Counted from the first letter of the stretch, positions 41,950 to 52,404 are shown. The stretch is DNA of 64,000 nucleotides from Flavobacterium oncorhynchi (GCF_002217355.1 NZ_MUHA01000003.1:1-64000), one strand, 5' to 3'. Notes: generated from the letters alone by a model not told the origin. Numbers and translations: made by a program.

Positions 41950-44931
41950 ATGAAAACAATTTACAAAAAGTTGTTATTTTTATTCCTATTGTTGCCATTT
42001 ACGGTGCTAGCTCAAAGCACTTTAAGTGGGACTGTTGTCGATAAAGCAACAGGTCAGCCAATACCAGGAGTAAACGTAAATGTACAAGGTGCTCCAACTG
42101 GTGCATCGACAGGATTTGATGGTAATTACCAATTACCTAATGTTAAAAGCGGAAGTAAAATTTCTGTTTCTTTCATTGGATACAAAACTCAAATTCTTGA
42201 TTATAATGGACAAAAAACATTAAATGTTTCTTTAGAAGAAGATACTAATCAGCTTAAAGAAGTTGTAGTACAAGTAGGTTATGGTACTGTTAAGAAAAAA
42301 GACGCAACAGGATCTGTTTCTCAAATTTCTGCTAAAGAATTCAATAAAGGAATTAACGTTACTCCAGAGAGTTTGATCAGTGGTCGTATTGCTGGTGTAA
42401 ATGTTATTACTGGAGGTGCGCCAGGAGCTAAAGCAGATATTAGAATTCGTGGAGGATCTTCATTAAGTGCATCAAATGAACCATTAATTGTAGTTGATGG
42501 ACTTCCTATGAGTAATGCGGTTCCTAGTGGATCAACTAGTATTTTGTCTACAATTGACCCAAATGATATCGAATCTTTTACAATATTGAAAGATGCTTCT
42601 GCAGCTGCAATTTATGGTTCTAGAGCTGCAAATGGTGTAATTGTAATTACTACTAAAAAAGGAACAAAAGGCGGTGTAAAAGTTAACTTTAATTCGCAAG
42701 TAGGTATTAATACTGTTGCTAATACAGTAGATGTTTTAAGCGGAGATCAATATCGTGCTTTAGTAAATGAAAAAGGAACTGCTGCGCAAAAGGCTTTATT
42801 GGGTACAGCAAATACTGATTGGCAAGATGAAATTTTCCGTACTGCGTTAACAACAAACAATAATATCTCTGTGAGCGGTTCATTGTTTAATAAATTGCCA
42901 GTACGTTTATCTGTTGGAAATGTAGATACTCCTGGAATCTTAAGAAACACTTCTTTTGAAAGAACAACGACATCGTTATCGTTAAATCCAGTTTTATTTG
43001 ATAATCATTTAAAAATTGACATTACAGGAAATTTAGCTTTTGGAAAAAATCAATTTCAAGATGAAGGACCAGTAATCAGCAGTGCTATTATATTTGATCC
43101 AACTCAGTCAGTTTACCAAGCAGGTTCTCGTTACGGAGGTTATTTTGAATGGTTGGAAGCAAATGGAAATGTACCATTATTACCAGCAAGAAACCCTGTT
43201 GCAAGATTGAATCAAGATGAGCGTAGAGCAACTTCTACTAGAAAATGGGGTAACATTAGATTAGATTATAAATTTCATTTCTTCGAAGATTTAAGAATTG
43301 TTGCTGAAGCAGGTATCGATAAATTTGATAGTAATGGTTATACAAGAGTGAGTACTGAAAGTATTACAGGATATCAACCGACAACATTCGACAAAGGAAA
43401 CTGGACTAATTTAGGAGGATATACAGGTTATACAGACAGCCGTCAAAATAAAAACTTAAATACTTATTTTAACTATACTAAAGATTTAGGTAAATTTAAA
43501 ATTGATGCTACAGCTGGATATAACTACCAATTGTTTCAACGTGAGGGGTATAACTCTGGCGATGTCATGAGACCAAATCCGCCTTCAGATGTTACTACAG
43601 ATCCAGATGTTAACTTACAATCGTATTTCGGACGTTTGAATTTAGGATACGACAGCAGATACTTGTTGACAGTAAATTATAGAAGAGATGGAACTTCACG
43701 TTTCTCTAAGGAAAACAGATGGGGTAATTTTGCCGGAGGTGCGTTTGCATGGAATGTAGCGGAAGAAGATTTCTTAAAGGACAACGGGACTTTGTCAAGT
43801 TTAAAATTAAGAGTTGGATACGGAACTACAGGACAGCAAGATATTCCGCCTGCATACGATTATTTACGTCGTGTAACTTTAGGAACGCTTAATACTCAAT
43901 ATGTTTTTAACGGTGTTATTTCTAAAGCGGCAAGACCAGAAGGATATAATGAAGATATAAAATGGGAAGATTTAGCCGAGATGAATCTTGGAATAGATTT
44001 TGGATTTCTTAATGAAAGAATAACAGGGTCTGTTAATTATTTTGATAAAAAATCGAGTGATTTATTAGCAAATATTCCTGTGCCGGATGGTGCAAACATC
44101 AGAAATCAAGGTTACAGCAATATTGGTAGTGTAAGAACAAAAGGGGTGGAGTTCAGCCTTCAGTCTGACATTATTAAAAATGACAAACTAACTTGGAATG
44201 TTGCTGTTAATGCCACTTATATTGATCAAAAAATTTCTGATTTAGGAACTACTGTTCCAGGATTTCAAGGATACTTAACAGGAGATAATATTGCTGGGGG
44301 AACAGGAAACCAAGTGTTGATTCATTCTGAAGGGTTTGCACCAAATTCATTCTTTGTATTTGAACAATTATACGATGCAAACAAACGTCCTATTCAAGGT
44401 GCGTATGCTGACAGAAATGGCGACGGTGCTATTACTGATGCGGATCGTTATATCTATCATAAGCCAACTGCAGATTATACTTTTGGATTGTTTTCTACTT
44501 TGAATTACAAAAACTTCGATTTCACAATGAACTGGAGAGCTAGTTTAGGAAATTACATTTTTGATAACGTAAGTTCTGACAAAGGATATTTACAAGCAGG
44601 TTTAAGAAGAGACTCTGATTTGGCTAACATTACTACAGATTATTTTAATACTGGATTTACTACTGAAAGTAACTCTAATGGAACGCAGCGTAACTATTCA
44701 AATTACTTCGTAAAAGATGCTTCTTTTATTAAGTTGGATAACATCGTATTTGGGTACACTATTAATAAGAAGGTATTAAAAGCGGCAACGTTGAGATTTA
44801 CTGCTGGAGTTCAAAATGTTTTTGTTCTTACGAAATACAATGGTTTAGATCCTGAGAAATTTAACGGAATTGACAATAACGTTTATCCAAGAGCTAGAAC
44901 ATTCTTGTTTGGAGTAAATGCGAATTTCTAA
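41950..44931 (+). CDS. susC: SusC/RagA-type TonB-linked outer membrane transporter
   Basis: A 993-residue outer membrane importer for maltooligosaccharides, acting with the SusD protein encoded next. It has a signal peptide (1-21, ending VLAQ), a carboxypeptidase-regulatory-like domain (about 24-98; LSGTVVDKATGQPIPGVNVN), the plug with VQVGYGTVKKKDATGSVSQI (about 107-126), and the SusC signature DASAAAIYGSRAANGVIVITT (about 215-235), then a barrel to the C terminus. Length and signatures are classic SusC. It starts a plus-strand operon of susC, susD, susE-like and the T9SS amylase. Confidence 0.96.
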   Translation: MKTIYKKLLFLFLLLPFTVLAQSTLSGTVVDKATGQPIPGVNVNVQGAPTGASTGFDGNYQLPNVKSGSKISVSFIGYKTQILDYNGQKTLNVSLEEDTNQLKEVVVQVGYGTVKKKDATGSVSQISAKEFNKGINVTPESLISGRIAGVNVITGGAPGAKADIRIRGGSSLSASNEPLIVVDGLPMSNAVPSGSTSILSTIDPNDIESFTILKDASAAAIYGSRAANGVIVITTKKGTKGGVKVNFNSQVGINTVANTVDVLSGDQYRALVNEKGTAAQKALLGTANTDWQDEIFRTALTTNNNISVSGSLFNKLPVRLSVGNVDTPGILRNTSFERTTTSLSLNPVLFDNHLKIDITGNLAFGKNQFQDEGPVISSAIIFDPTQSVYQAGSRYGGYFEWLEANGNVPLLPARNPVARLNQDERRATSTRKWGNIRLDYKFHFFEDLRIVAEAGIDKFDSNGYTRVSTESITGYQPTTFDKGNWTNLGGYTGYTDSRQNKNLNTYFNYTKDLGKFKIDATAGYNYQLFQREGYNSGDVMRPNPPSDVTTDPDVNLQSYFGRLNLGYDSRYLLTVNYRRDGTSRFSKENRWGNFAGGAFAWNVAEEDFLKDNGTLSSLKLRVGYGTTGQQDIPPAYDYLRRVTLGTLNTQYVFNGVISKAARPEGYNEDIKWEDLAEMNLGIDFGFLNERITGSVNYFDKKSSDLLANIPVPDGANIRNQGYSNIGSVRTKGVEFSLQSDIIKNDKLTWNVAVNATYIDQKISDLGTTVPGFQGYLTGDNIAGGTGNQVLIHSEGFAPNSFFVFEQLYDANKRPIQGAYADRNGDGAITDADRYIYHKPTADYTFGLFSTLNYKNFDFTMNWRASLGNYIFDNVSSDKGYLQAGLRRDSDLANITTDYFNTGFTTESNSNGTQRNYSNYFVKDASFIKLDNIVFGYTINKKVLKAATLRFTAGVQNVFVLTKYNGLDPEKFNGIDNNVYPRARTFLFGVNANF

Positions 44932-44968
44932 TAGTACATTGAAAATTAAAATTTAAAAAATAAATAAA

Positions 44969-46591
44969 ATGAAAATATCATTTAAATATATATCTTATTT
45001 TCTCCTATTCATTTTAGGATTAAATATGACACTTACTTCGTGTACGAGCGATTTAGATGTGAAGCCGACAGATGATGATGAGTTTCTTTCTGATGACTTT
45101 TTTAAAGATCCGGGATCTTACAAACAAGTATTGGCAAAACTATATGCTGGTTTGTATGTAGGTGGAAATGATGGTGATACAGATCCTAACAGCCCATCTG
45201 GGGATATTGCAGGTATTGGTGGTGACTTTAGCAGTTACTTGCGATTGTTATTTGTTACACAGGAGTTTCCAACAGATGAAGCTATTATAGCTTGGTCAGA
45301 TGATGGTTTGCCTGCGATAAATGGACAAAAATGGAGTCCGAGCAACCAGTTCTTGTACGGAGTTTTCTCAAGAGCATTTTATGAAATTAGTGTTGCTAAT
45401 GAGTTTTTGAGACAAACAACAGATGAAAAACTAACGGAACGTGGTATTGATACTGCTACAAAAGCCGAAATTGTGAAATTTAGAGCAGAAGTTCGTTTCT
45501 TAAGAGCGTTTTCATACGTTAATTTAATGGATTTGTTTGGTAATGTGCCAATTACTACAGAAAAAGATCCAGTTGGTTTCTTTTATCCAGAACAAAAAAC
45601 AAGAGCAGAAGTTTTTGCTTTTGTAGAGTCAGAACTAAAAGATATCGACAATACTTTAGCGCCTTCTAAAGCTAATGAATATGGAAGGGTTGATAAAACA
45701 GCAGCTAAATTTTTATTAGCACAAATTTATTTAAATTCTAAAGTTTACACAGGAACTGAAAGATATAATGATGCTGCTACAGTGTGTAATGATATTATAA
45801 CAGGTTCTGCATACACTTTTGCAGATGTGCCTTATCGTTATTTATTCTCTGCTGATAATAATAGAAATGGAGCACAAAGTGAATTTATTTTTCCAATTGT
45901 TGGAGATGGTAATGCAATTAGAGCAATAGGTGGTGGTATGAGTTTTATTATTCATGCGTCTATTGGAGGAAGTATGGTATCAGCTAATCAAGGTATGGAT
46001 GGAGGCTGGTCTGGAACAAGAGCAAGACCAGAATTTGTTAAATTGTTTCCTGATGCAACAGCAACTGCTGATCAAAGAGGTACTTTTTACACTAACGGGC
46101 AAACTCTAGATATTGCTGATTATGGAGTATTTACTAATGGGTATGCAGTTACAAAATTTGTCAATGTTAATTCTGATGGTACTGCTGCGCAAAGAAATGA
46201 TATGCCAGATACAGATTTCCCAATGTACAGATTGTCAGATGTTTACTTGATGTATGCTGAGGCAACACTTAGAGGAGCGTCATCAGGTGATATTACAAAA
46301 GCTTTAGGATATGTAAATAAAATTAGACTTAGAGCTAAAGCGGGTGTTATTACAGCTTCTGACTTAACTCTGGACTTTCTTCTAGATGAAAGAGGAAGAG
46401 AATTGTTTTGGGAATGTCACAGAAGAACAGATTTAATTCGTTTTGGAAAATTTACAGGAGGAGCTAAAATATGGCAATGGAAAGGCGGCGTTAAAAATGG
46501 AAGCGGAACGGAAGAGTTCAGAAATTTAATGCCTATCCCTTCAAAAACTATTCAGGCAAACCCAACTTTAAAACAAAATCCAGGATACTAA
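44969..46591 (+). CDS. susD: SusD/RagB family starch-binding lipoprotein
   Basis: A 540-residue surface lipoprotein that caps SusC and binds glycans. The lipobox gives Cys at residue 25 (LNMTLTSC). TPR-like helices typical of SusD are seen, with EVRFLRAFSYVNLMDLFGNVPITTE (about 169-193) and the C-terminal FLLDERGRELFWECHRRTDLIRFGKF (about 468-493) and NPTLKQNPGY as family marks. It starts 37 bp after susC. Starch binding is inferred from the locus. Confidence 0.96.
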   Translation: MKISFKYISYFLLFILGLNMTLTSCTSDLDVKPTDDDEFLSDDFFKDPGSYKQVLAKLYAGLYVGGNDGDTDPNSPSGDIAGIGGDFSSYLRLLFVTQEFPTDEAIIAWSDDGLPAINGQKWSPSNQFLYGVFSRAFYEISVANEFLRQTTDEKLTERGIDTATKAEIVKFRAEVRFLRAFSYVNLMDLFGNVPITTEKDPVGFFYPEQKTRAEVFAFVESELKDIDNTLAPSKANEYGRVDKTAAKFLLAQIYLNSKVYTGTERYNDAATVCNDIITGSAYTFADVPYRYLFSADNNRNGAQSEFIFPIVGDGNAIRAIGGGMSFIIHASIGGSMVSANQGMDGGWSGTRARPEFVKLFPDATATADQRGTFYTNGQTLDIADYGVFTNGYAVTKFVNVNSDGTAAQRNDMPDTDFPMYRLSDVYLMYAEATLRGASSGDITKALGYVNKIRLRAKAGVITASDLTLDFLLDERGRELFWECHRRTDLIRFGKFTGGAKIWQWKGGVKNGSGTEEFRNLMPIPSKTIQANPTLKQNPGY

Positions 46592-46615
46592 CTAACCATA
46601 TAAAAAAATAATAAA

Positions 46616-47437
46616 ATGAAAAACATATATAAAATTTTAATCGCATTCATTGGTGTTTTAGCAGTGTCATGTAATGCTGATGATGTAGAAGAGAGACCAG
46701 TAATTGAGCCAGTTACAGCTCCAGTTTTATTAAGCCCTCAGAACGATTTTAATATTGTTCTTACAAAGGAAAAAGAAAAAGAGGTTGCAACAACTGTAAT
46801 ATGGAACGATGCTAAGTACGATGGTACAGCAACAGTTGTAAATTATACAATTGAAATTGCAAAAGCAGGAACTAAATTTGCAGCTCCTATAGCAGTAACT
46901 ACAACTACAGCTCGTTTTAAAGCTTTAACAGTGGCCGAATTGAACTCAGCTTTAGTTAACGGAGGTTTTGTTGAGAAAGAGGAAAACAGTGTTGACATTC
47001 GTATTAAATCTACTGTTGGTACAGGTGCAGAAGCGCAATACTCTAATTTCTATACTATTAAAGCGACTCCATATCACGTGCCATTGGCAACTTCTCATTG
47101 GTTAGTTGGAGCAGCTACTCCAGGTGGATGGTCATGGGATGGTGATGCTGAAACAGAATTCCCATTAGTAGTTGGAAAAACAAATGTTTACCAAGTAAAA
47201 GTTGTTCTTAAAAGCGGAGAAGCATTTAGAGAGTTTTTATCAAATGACTTTACAAGTGGTGGTAACTGGGGTGCTAGTAATAGCCATAACTACACTTATT
47301 ATTCAGGATTAGGTTATACTATAGATTCAGAATTAGTAAATGCTGCCGATGGTGATAGTAACTTTAAATACACTGGACCAACTGGACTAAGAACTTTGAC
47401 AATTGACAATGGTGCAAAAACTATAACAGTAGATTAG
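46616..47437 (+). CDS. susE: SusE/SusF-like outer membrane lipoprotein
   Basis: A 273-residue lipoprotein (signal ending AVSC, Cys about 19). Residues about 35-140 form the SusE N-terminal immunoglobulin-like domain (APVLLSPQNDFNIVLTKEKE, VIWNDAKYDG), and residues about 155-273 form one starch-binding-type domain with exposed Trp (HWLVGAATPGGWSWDGDAET, GGNWGASNSHNYTYYSG). It has only one such C-terminal domain, so it is shorter than Bacteroides SusE/SusF, which have two or three. It is third in the susC operon and followed by a hairpin. Confidence 0.9.
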   Translation: MKNIYKILIAFIGVLAVSCNADDVEERPVIEPVTAPVLLSPQNDFNIVLTKEKEKEVATTVIWNDAKYDGTATVVNYTIEIAKAGTKFAAPIAVTTTTARFKALTVAELNSALVNGGFVEKEENSVDIRIKSTVGTGAEAQYSNFYTIKATPYHVPLATSHWLVGAATPGGWSWDGDAETEFPLVVGKTNVYQVKVVLKSGEAFREFLSNDFTSGGNWGASNSHNYTYYSGLGYTIDSELVNAADGDSNFKYTGPTGLRTLTIDNGAKTITVD

Positions 47438-47454
47438 TTCTAGCATGAATAATT

Positions 47455-47487
47455 AAAGGGCTATCTGTATAAGGTAGCCCTTTTTTA
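47455..47487 (+). terminator. Terminator/attenuator between susE and the amylase gene
   Basis: AAAGGGCTA / TAGCCCTTTTTT stem-loop 18 bp after the susE-like stop and 26 bp before the amylase start. It may reduce amylase expression relative to susCDE. Confidence 0.8.
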
Positions 47488-47512
47488 ATCTAACTAACCA
47501 TTAACCGCAAAT

Positions 47513-50383
47513 ATGAAAAAAACTTTACTATTAATTTTTCTATTGTTATCTACGGCAATTTTTGCACAGGTGCAAACTATAACCTATTCTATAAATCCGC
47601 CGACTTTTGAAGATACGACCTCTATTACAATTACAATAAATGGAAATAGTATAAACGAATCAGCTTGGTCAGTAACAGGAAATGCATTGTATCTTTGGTC
47701 ATGGTCTTATGATGTAAATGATACCAGTCAACAAGATTCACCTTCTAATGGATCTTGGACCGCTTCGGCCGAAGCTGGTAAATTTACTTATAATGCAGGA
47801 ACAGATACTTATACGAAAACATTTACGCCGTCTGCCTATTTTAATAGAAACGGAATCGGAAAATTTGGTTTCCTTGTAAAAGCTAAGGATGGTACTGGAT
47901 CTAAACAGTCACAAGATATTTTAGTTGAGGTTGGTTCTTTTCAGGTAACATTGTCTTCTCCTGTAGAGAACAGTAATACTGTTGTTGCAAATGGAGGAAG
48001 TTTAAATATTGCAGTAACAAATACAAATGGAACAGCGAGTTACACCTTAAAATCAAATGGAGTAGTAATAGATTCTAATTCTAGTACATCTAGTTATTCG
48101 TTTAACCATACAAACATTACAAGTAATCAAAGTTATGAATTGAGTGTTACTCAGGCATCAACAACGGTAGTTAAAAAATTTACTGCGATTGTTGATCCCA
48201 ATACCATTTCTGAAACTATGCCTGCAGGTTTGGCAGACGGAATTAACTATAATGCTGATGTTACAAAAGCAATTTTGGTATTAGATGCTCCTTTAAAAGA
48301 TTTTGTTTACGTTGCAGGAAGTTTTAATAATTGGCAGCCCACATCGGCGTATGCCATGAAAAAAGATCCTGTTTCAGGTAAATTTTGGTTAGAATTGACA
48401 GGATTGGTTTCTGGACAAAATAATACGTATCAATATTGGGTTGTTGATAAGACTCCTTTAGCCAATTCACCTTCAATGGTAAAAACGGCGGATCCTTACT
48501 CAACTTTAGTATTGTCTCCGTATGATGATTCTTCAATTCCTGCAGTTTCTTATCCAAATATGCCGGTTTATCCAACAGGACAGAGTTTTGAAGTTACTGT
48601 GCTTAAAACAGGGCAGACACCATATAATTGGCAGGTTACTAATTTTACAAAACCAGAAAAAGACAAGCTAGTTGTTTATGAAGTATTAGTTCGTGATTTT
48701 GACGCTGCTCGAAGCTATCAAAGTTTGATTGATAAGATTGATTATTTTAAAACGCTTAAAATAAATGCAATAGAATTGATGCCGATAATGGAATTTGAAG
48801 GTAATGAAAGTTGGGGGTACAATACTTCGTTTCATATGGCTTTGGATAAATTCTATGGTACTTCAGATAAATTAAAAGAACTAATCGATTTATGTCATCA
48901 AAACGGAATTGCCGTAATTCTTGATGTAGCTTTAAATCATGCCTTTGGACGCAATCCGATGGTAAGAATGTGGATGAACGATCCTGATGGAGATGGTTTT
49001 GGTTCACCAACTGCTGAAAATCCGTATTTTAATACCGTTGCAAAACATACTTTTAGTGTAGGAGAAGATTTTAATCATCAATCTGCAAAAACACAATATT
49101 ATGTAGAGCGTGTAATTAAGCAATGGATCGAAGAATATAAAATTGATGGTTTTCGTTGGGATTTAACCAAAGGATTTACTCAAGCCTGTACAGCATCAGA
49201 CGAAAGTTGTACTAATAATTATCAGCAGGATAGAGTTGATGTATTAAAGAAATATGCGGATTATTCGTGGAGTTTAGATCCTACTCATTATACTATTTTC
49301 GAACATTTAGGATCTGATACAGAGGAAAAAGAATGGGCAAATTATAGAGTAAATGATCCAGTTAGCAAAGGTGTGATGATGTGGGGAAAAATGACAGATC
49401 AATACAGTCAATTGGCAATGGGATATGCATCAAATAGTAATATTTCAAGAATGACAAATTCAAGCCGTGGTTTTACAGCAAACAGATTAATGGGATATGC
49501 AGAAAGCCATGACGAAGAACGTTTAATGTATAGAAATTTGCAATATGGAGCATCAGGCGGAACTTATGATGTAAAAACGTTAAATACAGCCTTGTCAAGA
49601 ATGTCAGCAATTGGAGCCGTTTCCTTATTGATTCCAGGGCCAAAAATGATTTGGCATTTTGGAGAGTTAGGCTGGGACAGCTCAATTTTTACTTGTAATA
49701 ATAATACAGTAAATACAGATACAGATGCTGCTTCTGGCGATTGTAAATTAGATACAAAACCACAGCCTCAATGGACAAATAATTGGTTAGGAAATGCCAA
49801 TCGAAATAAAATTTATTACGACTGGGCAAAAATAATTAATCTTAAAATAACGGAGCCTGTATTTTTAGGAACTGCAACAGTTGCCAGTGCTAATTCACTT
49901 TCAGTCAACATAAAAATTACAAACAGCGCTTTGGCAGCTACTCAGTTAAAAGACGTATTGATTTTGGCGAATTTTGATGTAACAGCGCAAAATGTACCAA
50001 CAGGTTTTCAATATACTGGAACATGGTATAATTTAATGGATAACACCACAATAAATGTTTCTGATGTTAATGCTTTAATAAATATTCCCGCGGGAGAATT
50101 TAGAATTTATGGAAACAAAGTTGCGAATTTAGCTATAGCCGATTTCGAAAAAGGAGCAACAGTCAATTTATATCCAAATCCAGTTTCAGATTATTTTACA
50201 TTAAACATATCGACAGCAAAAGTGCAGGTTTATAATATATCAGGACAATTAGTAAAAAGCTTTAATGCAAGCGGGAAAACAGATTTTCAGTATGAAGTAA
50301 GTGATTTAGAGGCGGGATTGTATATTGTAAAAGCAATAGATGAGAATAAGAAAACTCAGGTAATGAAATTTATAAAAAAATAA
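47513..50383 (+). CDS. Secreted GH13 alpha-amylase with T9SS sorting domain
   Basis: A 956-residue extracellular starch hydrolase. Domains: signal peptide (1-19), two N-terminal beta-sandwich modules (about 20-245), a CBM48/E-set-like domain (about 260-345; FVYVAGSFNNWQPTSAYAM), and a GH13 barrel (about 387-790) with AVILDVALNHAFG, IDGFRWDLTKGF (nucleophile), TIFEHLGSD (acid/base Glu in a variant IFEH context) and GYAESHDEERL. From about 885 to the end there is a type A T9SS C-terminal domain (NLYPNPVSDYFTLNI, LEAGLYIVKA, KFIKK). It replaces the lipoprotein SusG of Bacteroides as the surface enzyme and is the last gene of the operon. Confidence 0.94.
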   Translation: MKKTLLLIFLLLSTAIFAQVQTITYSINPPTFEDTTSITITINGNSINESAWSVTGNALYLWSWSYDVNDTSQQDSPSNGSWTASAEAGKFTYNAGTDTYTKTFTPSAYFNRNGIGKFGFLVKAKDGTGSKQSQDILVEVGSFQVTLSSPVENSNTVVANGGSLNIAVTNTNGTASYTLKSNGVVIDSNSSTSSYSFNHTNITSNQSYELSVTQASTTVVKKFTAIVDPNTISETMPAGLADGINYNADVTKAILVLDAPLKDFVYVAGSFNNWQPTSAYAMKKDPVSGKFWLELTGLVSGQNNTYQYWVVDKTPLANSPSMVKTADPYSTLVLSPYDDSSIPAVSYPNMPVYPTGQSFEVTVLKTGQTPYNWQVTNFTKPEKDKLVVYEVLVRDFDAARSYQSLIDKIDYFKTLKINAIELMPIMEFEGNESWGYNTSFHMALDKFYGTSDKLKELIDLCHQNGIAVILDVALNHAFGRNPMVRMWMNDPDGDGFGSPTAENPYFNTVAKHTFSVGEDFNHQSAKTQYYVERVIKQWIEEYKIDGFRWDLTKGFTQACTASDESCTNNYQQDRVDVLKKYADYSWSLDPTHYTIFEHLGSDTEEKEWANYRVNDPVSKGVMMWGKMTDQYSQLAMGYASNSNISRMTNSSRGFTANRLMGYAESHDEERLMYRNLQYGASGGTYDVKTLNTALSRMSAIGAVSLLIPGPKMIWHFGELGWDSSIFTCNNNTVNTDTDAASGDCKLDTKPQPQWTNNWLGNANRNKIYYDWAKIINLKITEPVFLGTATVASANSLSVNIKITNSALAATQLKDVLILANFDVTAQNVPTGFQYTGTWYNLMDNTTINVSDVNALINIPAGEFRIYGNKVANLAIADFEKGATVNLYPNPVSDYFTLNISTAKVQVYNISGQLVKSFNASGKTDFQYEVSDLEAGLYIVKAIDENKKTQVMKFIKK

Positions 50384-50458
50384 TGTTTAGTTGATTTCTT
50401 TTAGTGCGTTTGAACTCAATTAAAAACAGCGGTAAGTTTTGGTTTGGTTAGTAGTGAA

Positions 50459-50492
50459 AAGGGCTTTTCTAGCAATAGAAGGCCCTTTTTTT
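50459..50492 (+). terminator. Terminator of the susC operon
   Basis: AAGGGCTTTTCT / AGAAGGCCCTT stem with an AGCAAT loop and T run about 75 bp after the amylase stop. Confidence 0.85.
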
Positions 50493-50512
50493 ATTGAAGA
50501 TATACTGTTATT

Positions 50513-50740
50513 TTATTTCTTTCGGTCATTATATTCGCCAATTAAAGCAAAGTAGCCAAATGTACCAAGACCTAAAACAATTAGCGGCGTAAGAATAAAA
50601 AGAATAATAATACCAAAGACCAGATCGTCTTGTTTGTCCGAGAGCAATTTGGGCAAGCCAAATTCAAACACACAGAAATAGGCGGCAGCAATGGAAAGTA
50701 CAATCCATAAAACACCTAAAATTTGTTTAATCGCATTCAT
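50513..50740 (-). CDS. Small two-helix membrane protein beside a transporter
   Basis: A 75-residue protein with two hydrophobic helices (about residues 7-27 and 42-66) and a short polar C terminus (GEYNDRKK). It begins 12 bp after the stop of the MHS-family transporter on the same strand and is probably translated with it. I do not recognise a characterised family. It may be an accessory or stabilising subunit of the transporter, which is inference from position only. Confidence 0.7.
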   Translation of the reverse strand: MNAIKQILGVLWIVLSIAAAYFCVFEFGLPKLLSDKQDDLVFGIIILFILTPLIVLGLGTFGYFALIGEYNDRKK

Positions 50741-50752
50741 AATAGTGGTTTA

Positions 50753-52249
50753 TTAAAGGTGGTTAGTTTTGTTTTTGTTATCAATATAAATCATTCCAAT
50801 TACGAAGCATATAGAAGCAATAATAATTGGATACCAAAGCCCGTCAAGATAAAAATCACTTTTTCCTGCTGCTTTTGAATGAGTTACAAAATAAGTTGAA
50901 ATTGCAGGAAGCAAACCTCCAAAAATTCCGTTTCCTACATGGTAAGGAAGAGACATTGAGGTGTATCTAATTTTTGTAGGGAACATTTCAACTAAAAAGG
51001 CTGCAATCGGACCGTAAACCATAGTGACAAATAAGACCTGAATGAAAACCAGCAAAATCAAAGTCCATTCGTCGCTTGAATTGATATTGATCGAAATACT
51101 GCTTTGAGATTCTTTTTTATCGGCAAAATCAGTTTTTTTCTCTACGTAAGATGTTCCGTCAGTGTACGTTTTAGAAATTGTTGTTATGGTATTGTTCTCG
51201 GCTGTTGTTTCAGTGTTTTGTGTTGTCTTTTCTGTGATTTCGGTTTTATAACTTACATCAGTAGTACTGTACATCATTTTGTAAATTGGTCTGTAGAATA
51301 AAATCGCCAAAAGCATTCCAGTCATCATAATATATTTTCTCCCAACTTTGTCACTCAGCCATCCAAATACAATAAAAAATGGCGTTCCTATTAATAAAGC
51401 GATTCCTAGTAATCCATCGACTTGCGATGAATCTATGTTCATAACCGTTTTCATGAAACTCATAGCGTAGAACTGCCCGGTATACCAAACAACACCTTGT
51501 CCCATTGTGGCTCCAAATAAAGCCAGTAAAACAAATTTTAAATTGTATCGATTTCCAAAGCTTTCTTTTAGCGGATTCGTGCTTGTTGTTCCCTCTTTTT
51601 TAGCTTTAGCAAAAACAGGAGATTCGTCCATGTTTTTTCTAATTAAATAAGATACACCAACCATTGCTATAGAAACCCAAAAAGGAACACGCCATCCCCA
51701 CGAATCAAAAGCTTCGCTCGAAAGTACATTTTTAGTGGCTAGAATTACCATTAATGAAATGAATAGACCGACCGTCGCAGTGGTCTGAATCCATGAAGTC
51801 CAATATCCTTTTTGATTTGCCGGAGCATGTTCCGCAACATAAGTAGCTGCGCCGCCATACTCACCGCCAAGTGCTAATCCTTGCAGTAAACGCAAAATTA
51901 AAACTAATAAAGGAGCTAAAAAGCCAATTGTTTCATAACTCGGAATACAGCCTATTAAAAAGGTAGAACCTCCCATTAATAATAAAGTAGCCATGAAGGT
52001 GTATTTTCGACCAATAATGTCGCCAAGTCTGCCAAAAAACAAAGCCCCAAAAGGGCGAACAACAAATCCGGCTGCAAAAGTGGCTAAAGTCGATAAAAAT
52101 GCTGCAGTTGGATTATCACTTGGGAAAAATTTGGTTGAGATTACGACGGCTAAACTTCCAAAAATATAAAAGTCATACCATTCAATCATTGTTCCCATAG
52201 AAGAGGCAGAAATAACTTTCCAAATGCCCTTAGTAGAAGATTTACTCAT
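50753..52249 (-). CDS. MFS transporter, metabolite:H+ symporter (MHS) type
   Basis: A 498-residue inner membrane carrier. The N terminus (SSMGTMIEWYDFYIFGSLAV) and loop GRLGDIIGRKYTFMATLLLMG are classic for the MHS group (ProP, KgtP, ShiA relatives), and the LLQGLALGGEYGGAATYVAEH segment is diagnostic. Between helices 8 and 9 (about residues 325-390) there is a polar Thr/Glu-rich insertion (TEKTTQNTETTAENNTITTI and on), absent from typical members of about 430 residues. The substrate is unknown, probably a carboxylate or zwitterion. A small membrane protein follows. Confidence 0.88.
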   Translation of the reverse strand: MSKSSTKGIWKVISASSMGTMIEWYDFYIFGSLAVVISTKFFPSDNPTAAFLSTLATFAAGFVVRPFGALFFGRLGDIIGRKYTFMATLLLMGGSTFLIGCIPSYETIGFLAPLLVLILRLLQGLALGGEYGGAATYVAEHAPANQKGYWTSWIQTTATVGLFISLMVILATKNVLSSEAFDSWGWRVPFWVSIAMVGVSYLIRKNMDESPVFAKAKKEGTTSTNPLKESFGNRYNLKFVLLALFGATMGQGVVWYTGQFYAMSFMKTVMNIDSSQVDGLLGIALLIGTPFFIVFGWLSDKVGRKYIMMTGMLLAILFYRPIYKMMYSTTDVSYKTEITEKTTQNTETTAENNTITTISKTYTDGTSYVEKKTDFADKKESQSSISININSSDEWTLILLVFIQVLFVTMVYGPIAAFLVEMFPTKIRYTSMSLPYHVGNGIFGGLLPAISTYFVTHSKAAGKSDFYLDGLWYPIIIASICFVIGMIYIDNKNKTNHL

Positions 52250-52404
52250 AAAAACGCTCTGTGTTTTTGATAATAAATAAAAAGTTAAAATACGATTTTA
52301 CGAATATATGAGATATTTTCTTATTCAGTCGTTACTTTTTTAACAAAATAAGCTTAATTGTTGAGATTCTATTTTTTAAAAGTAAAGAAGATTTAAAGAG
52401 GTTT

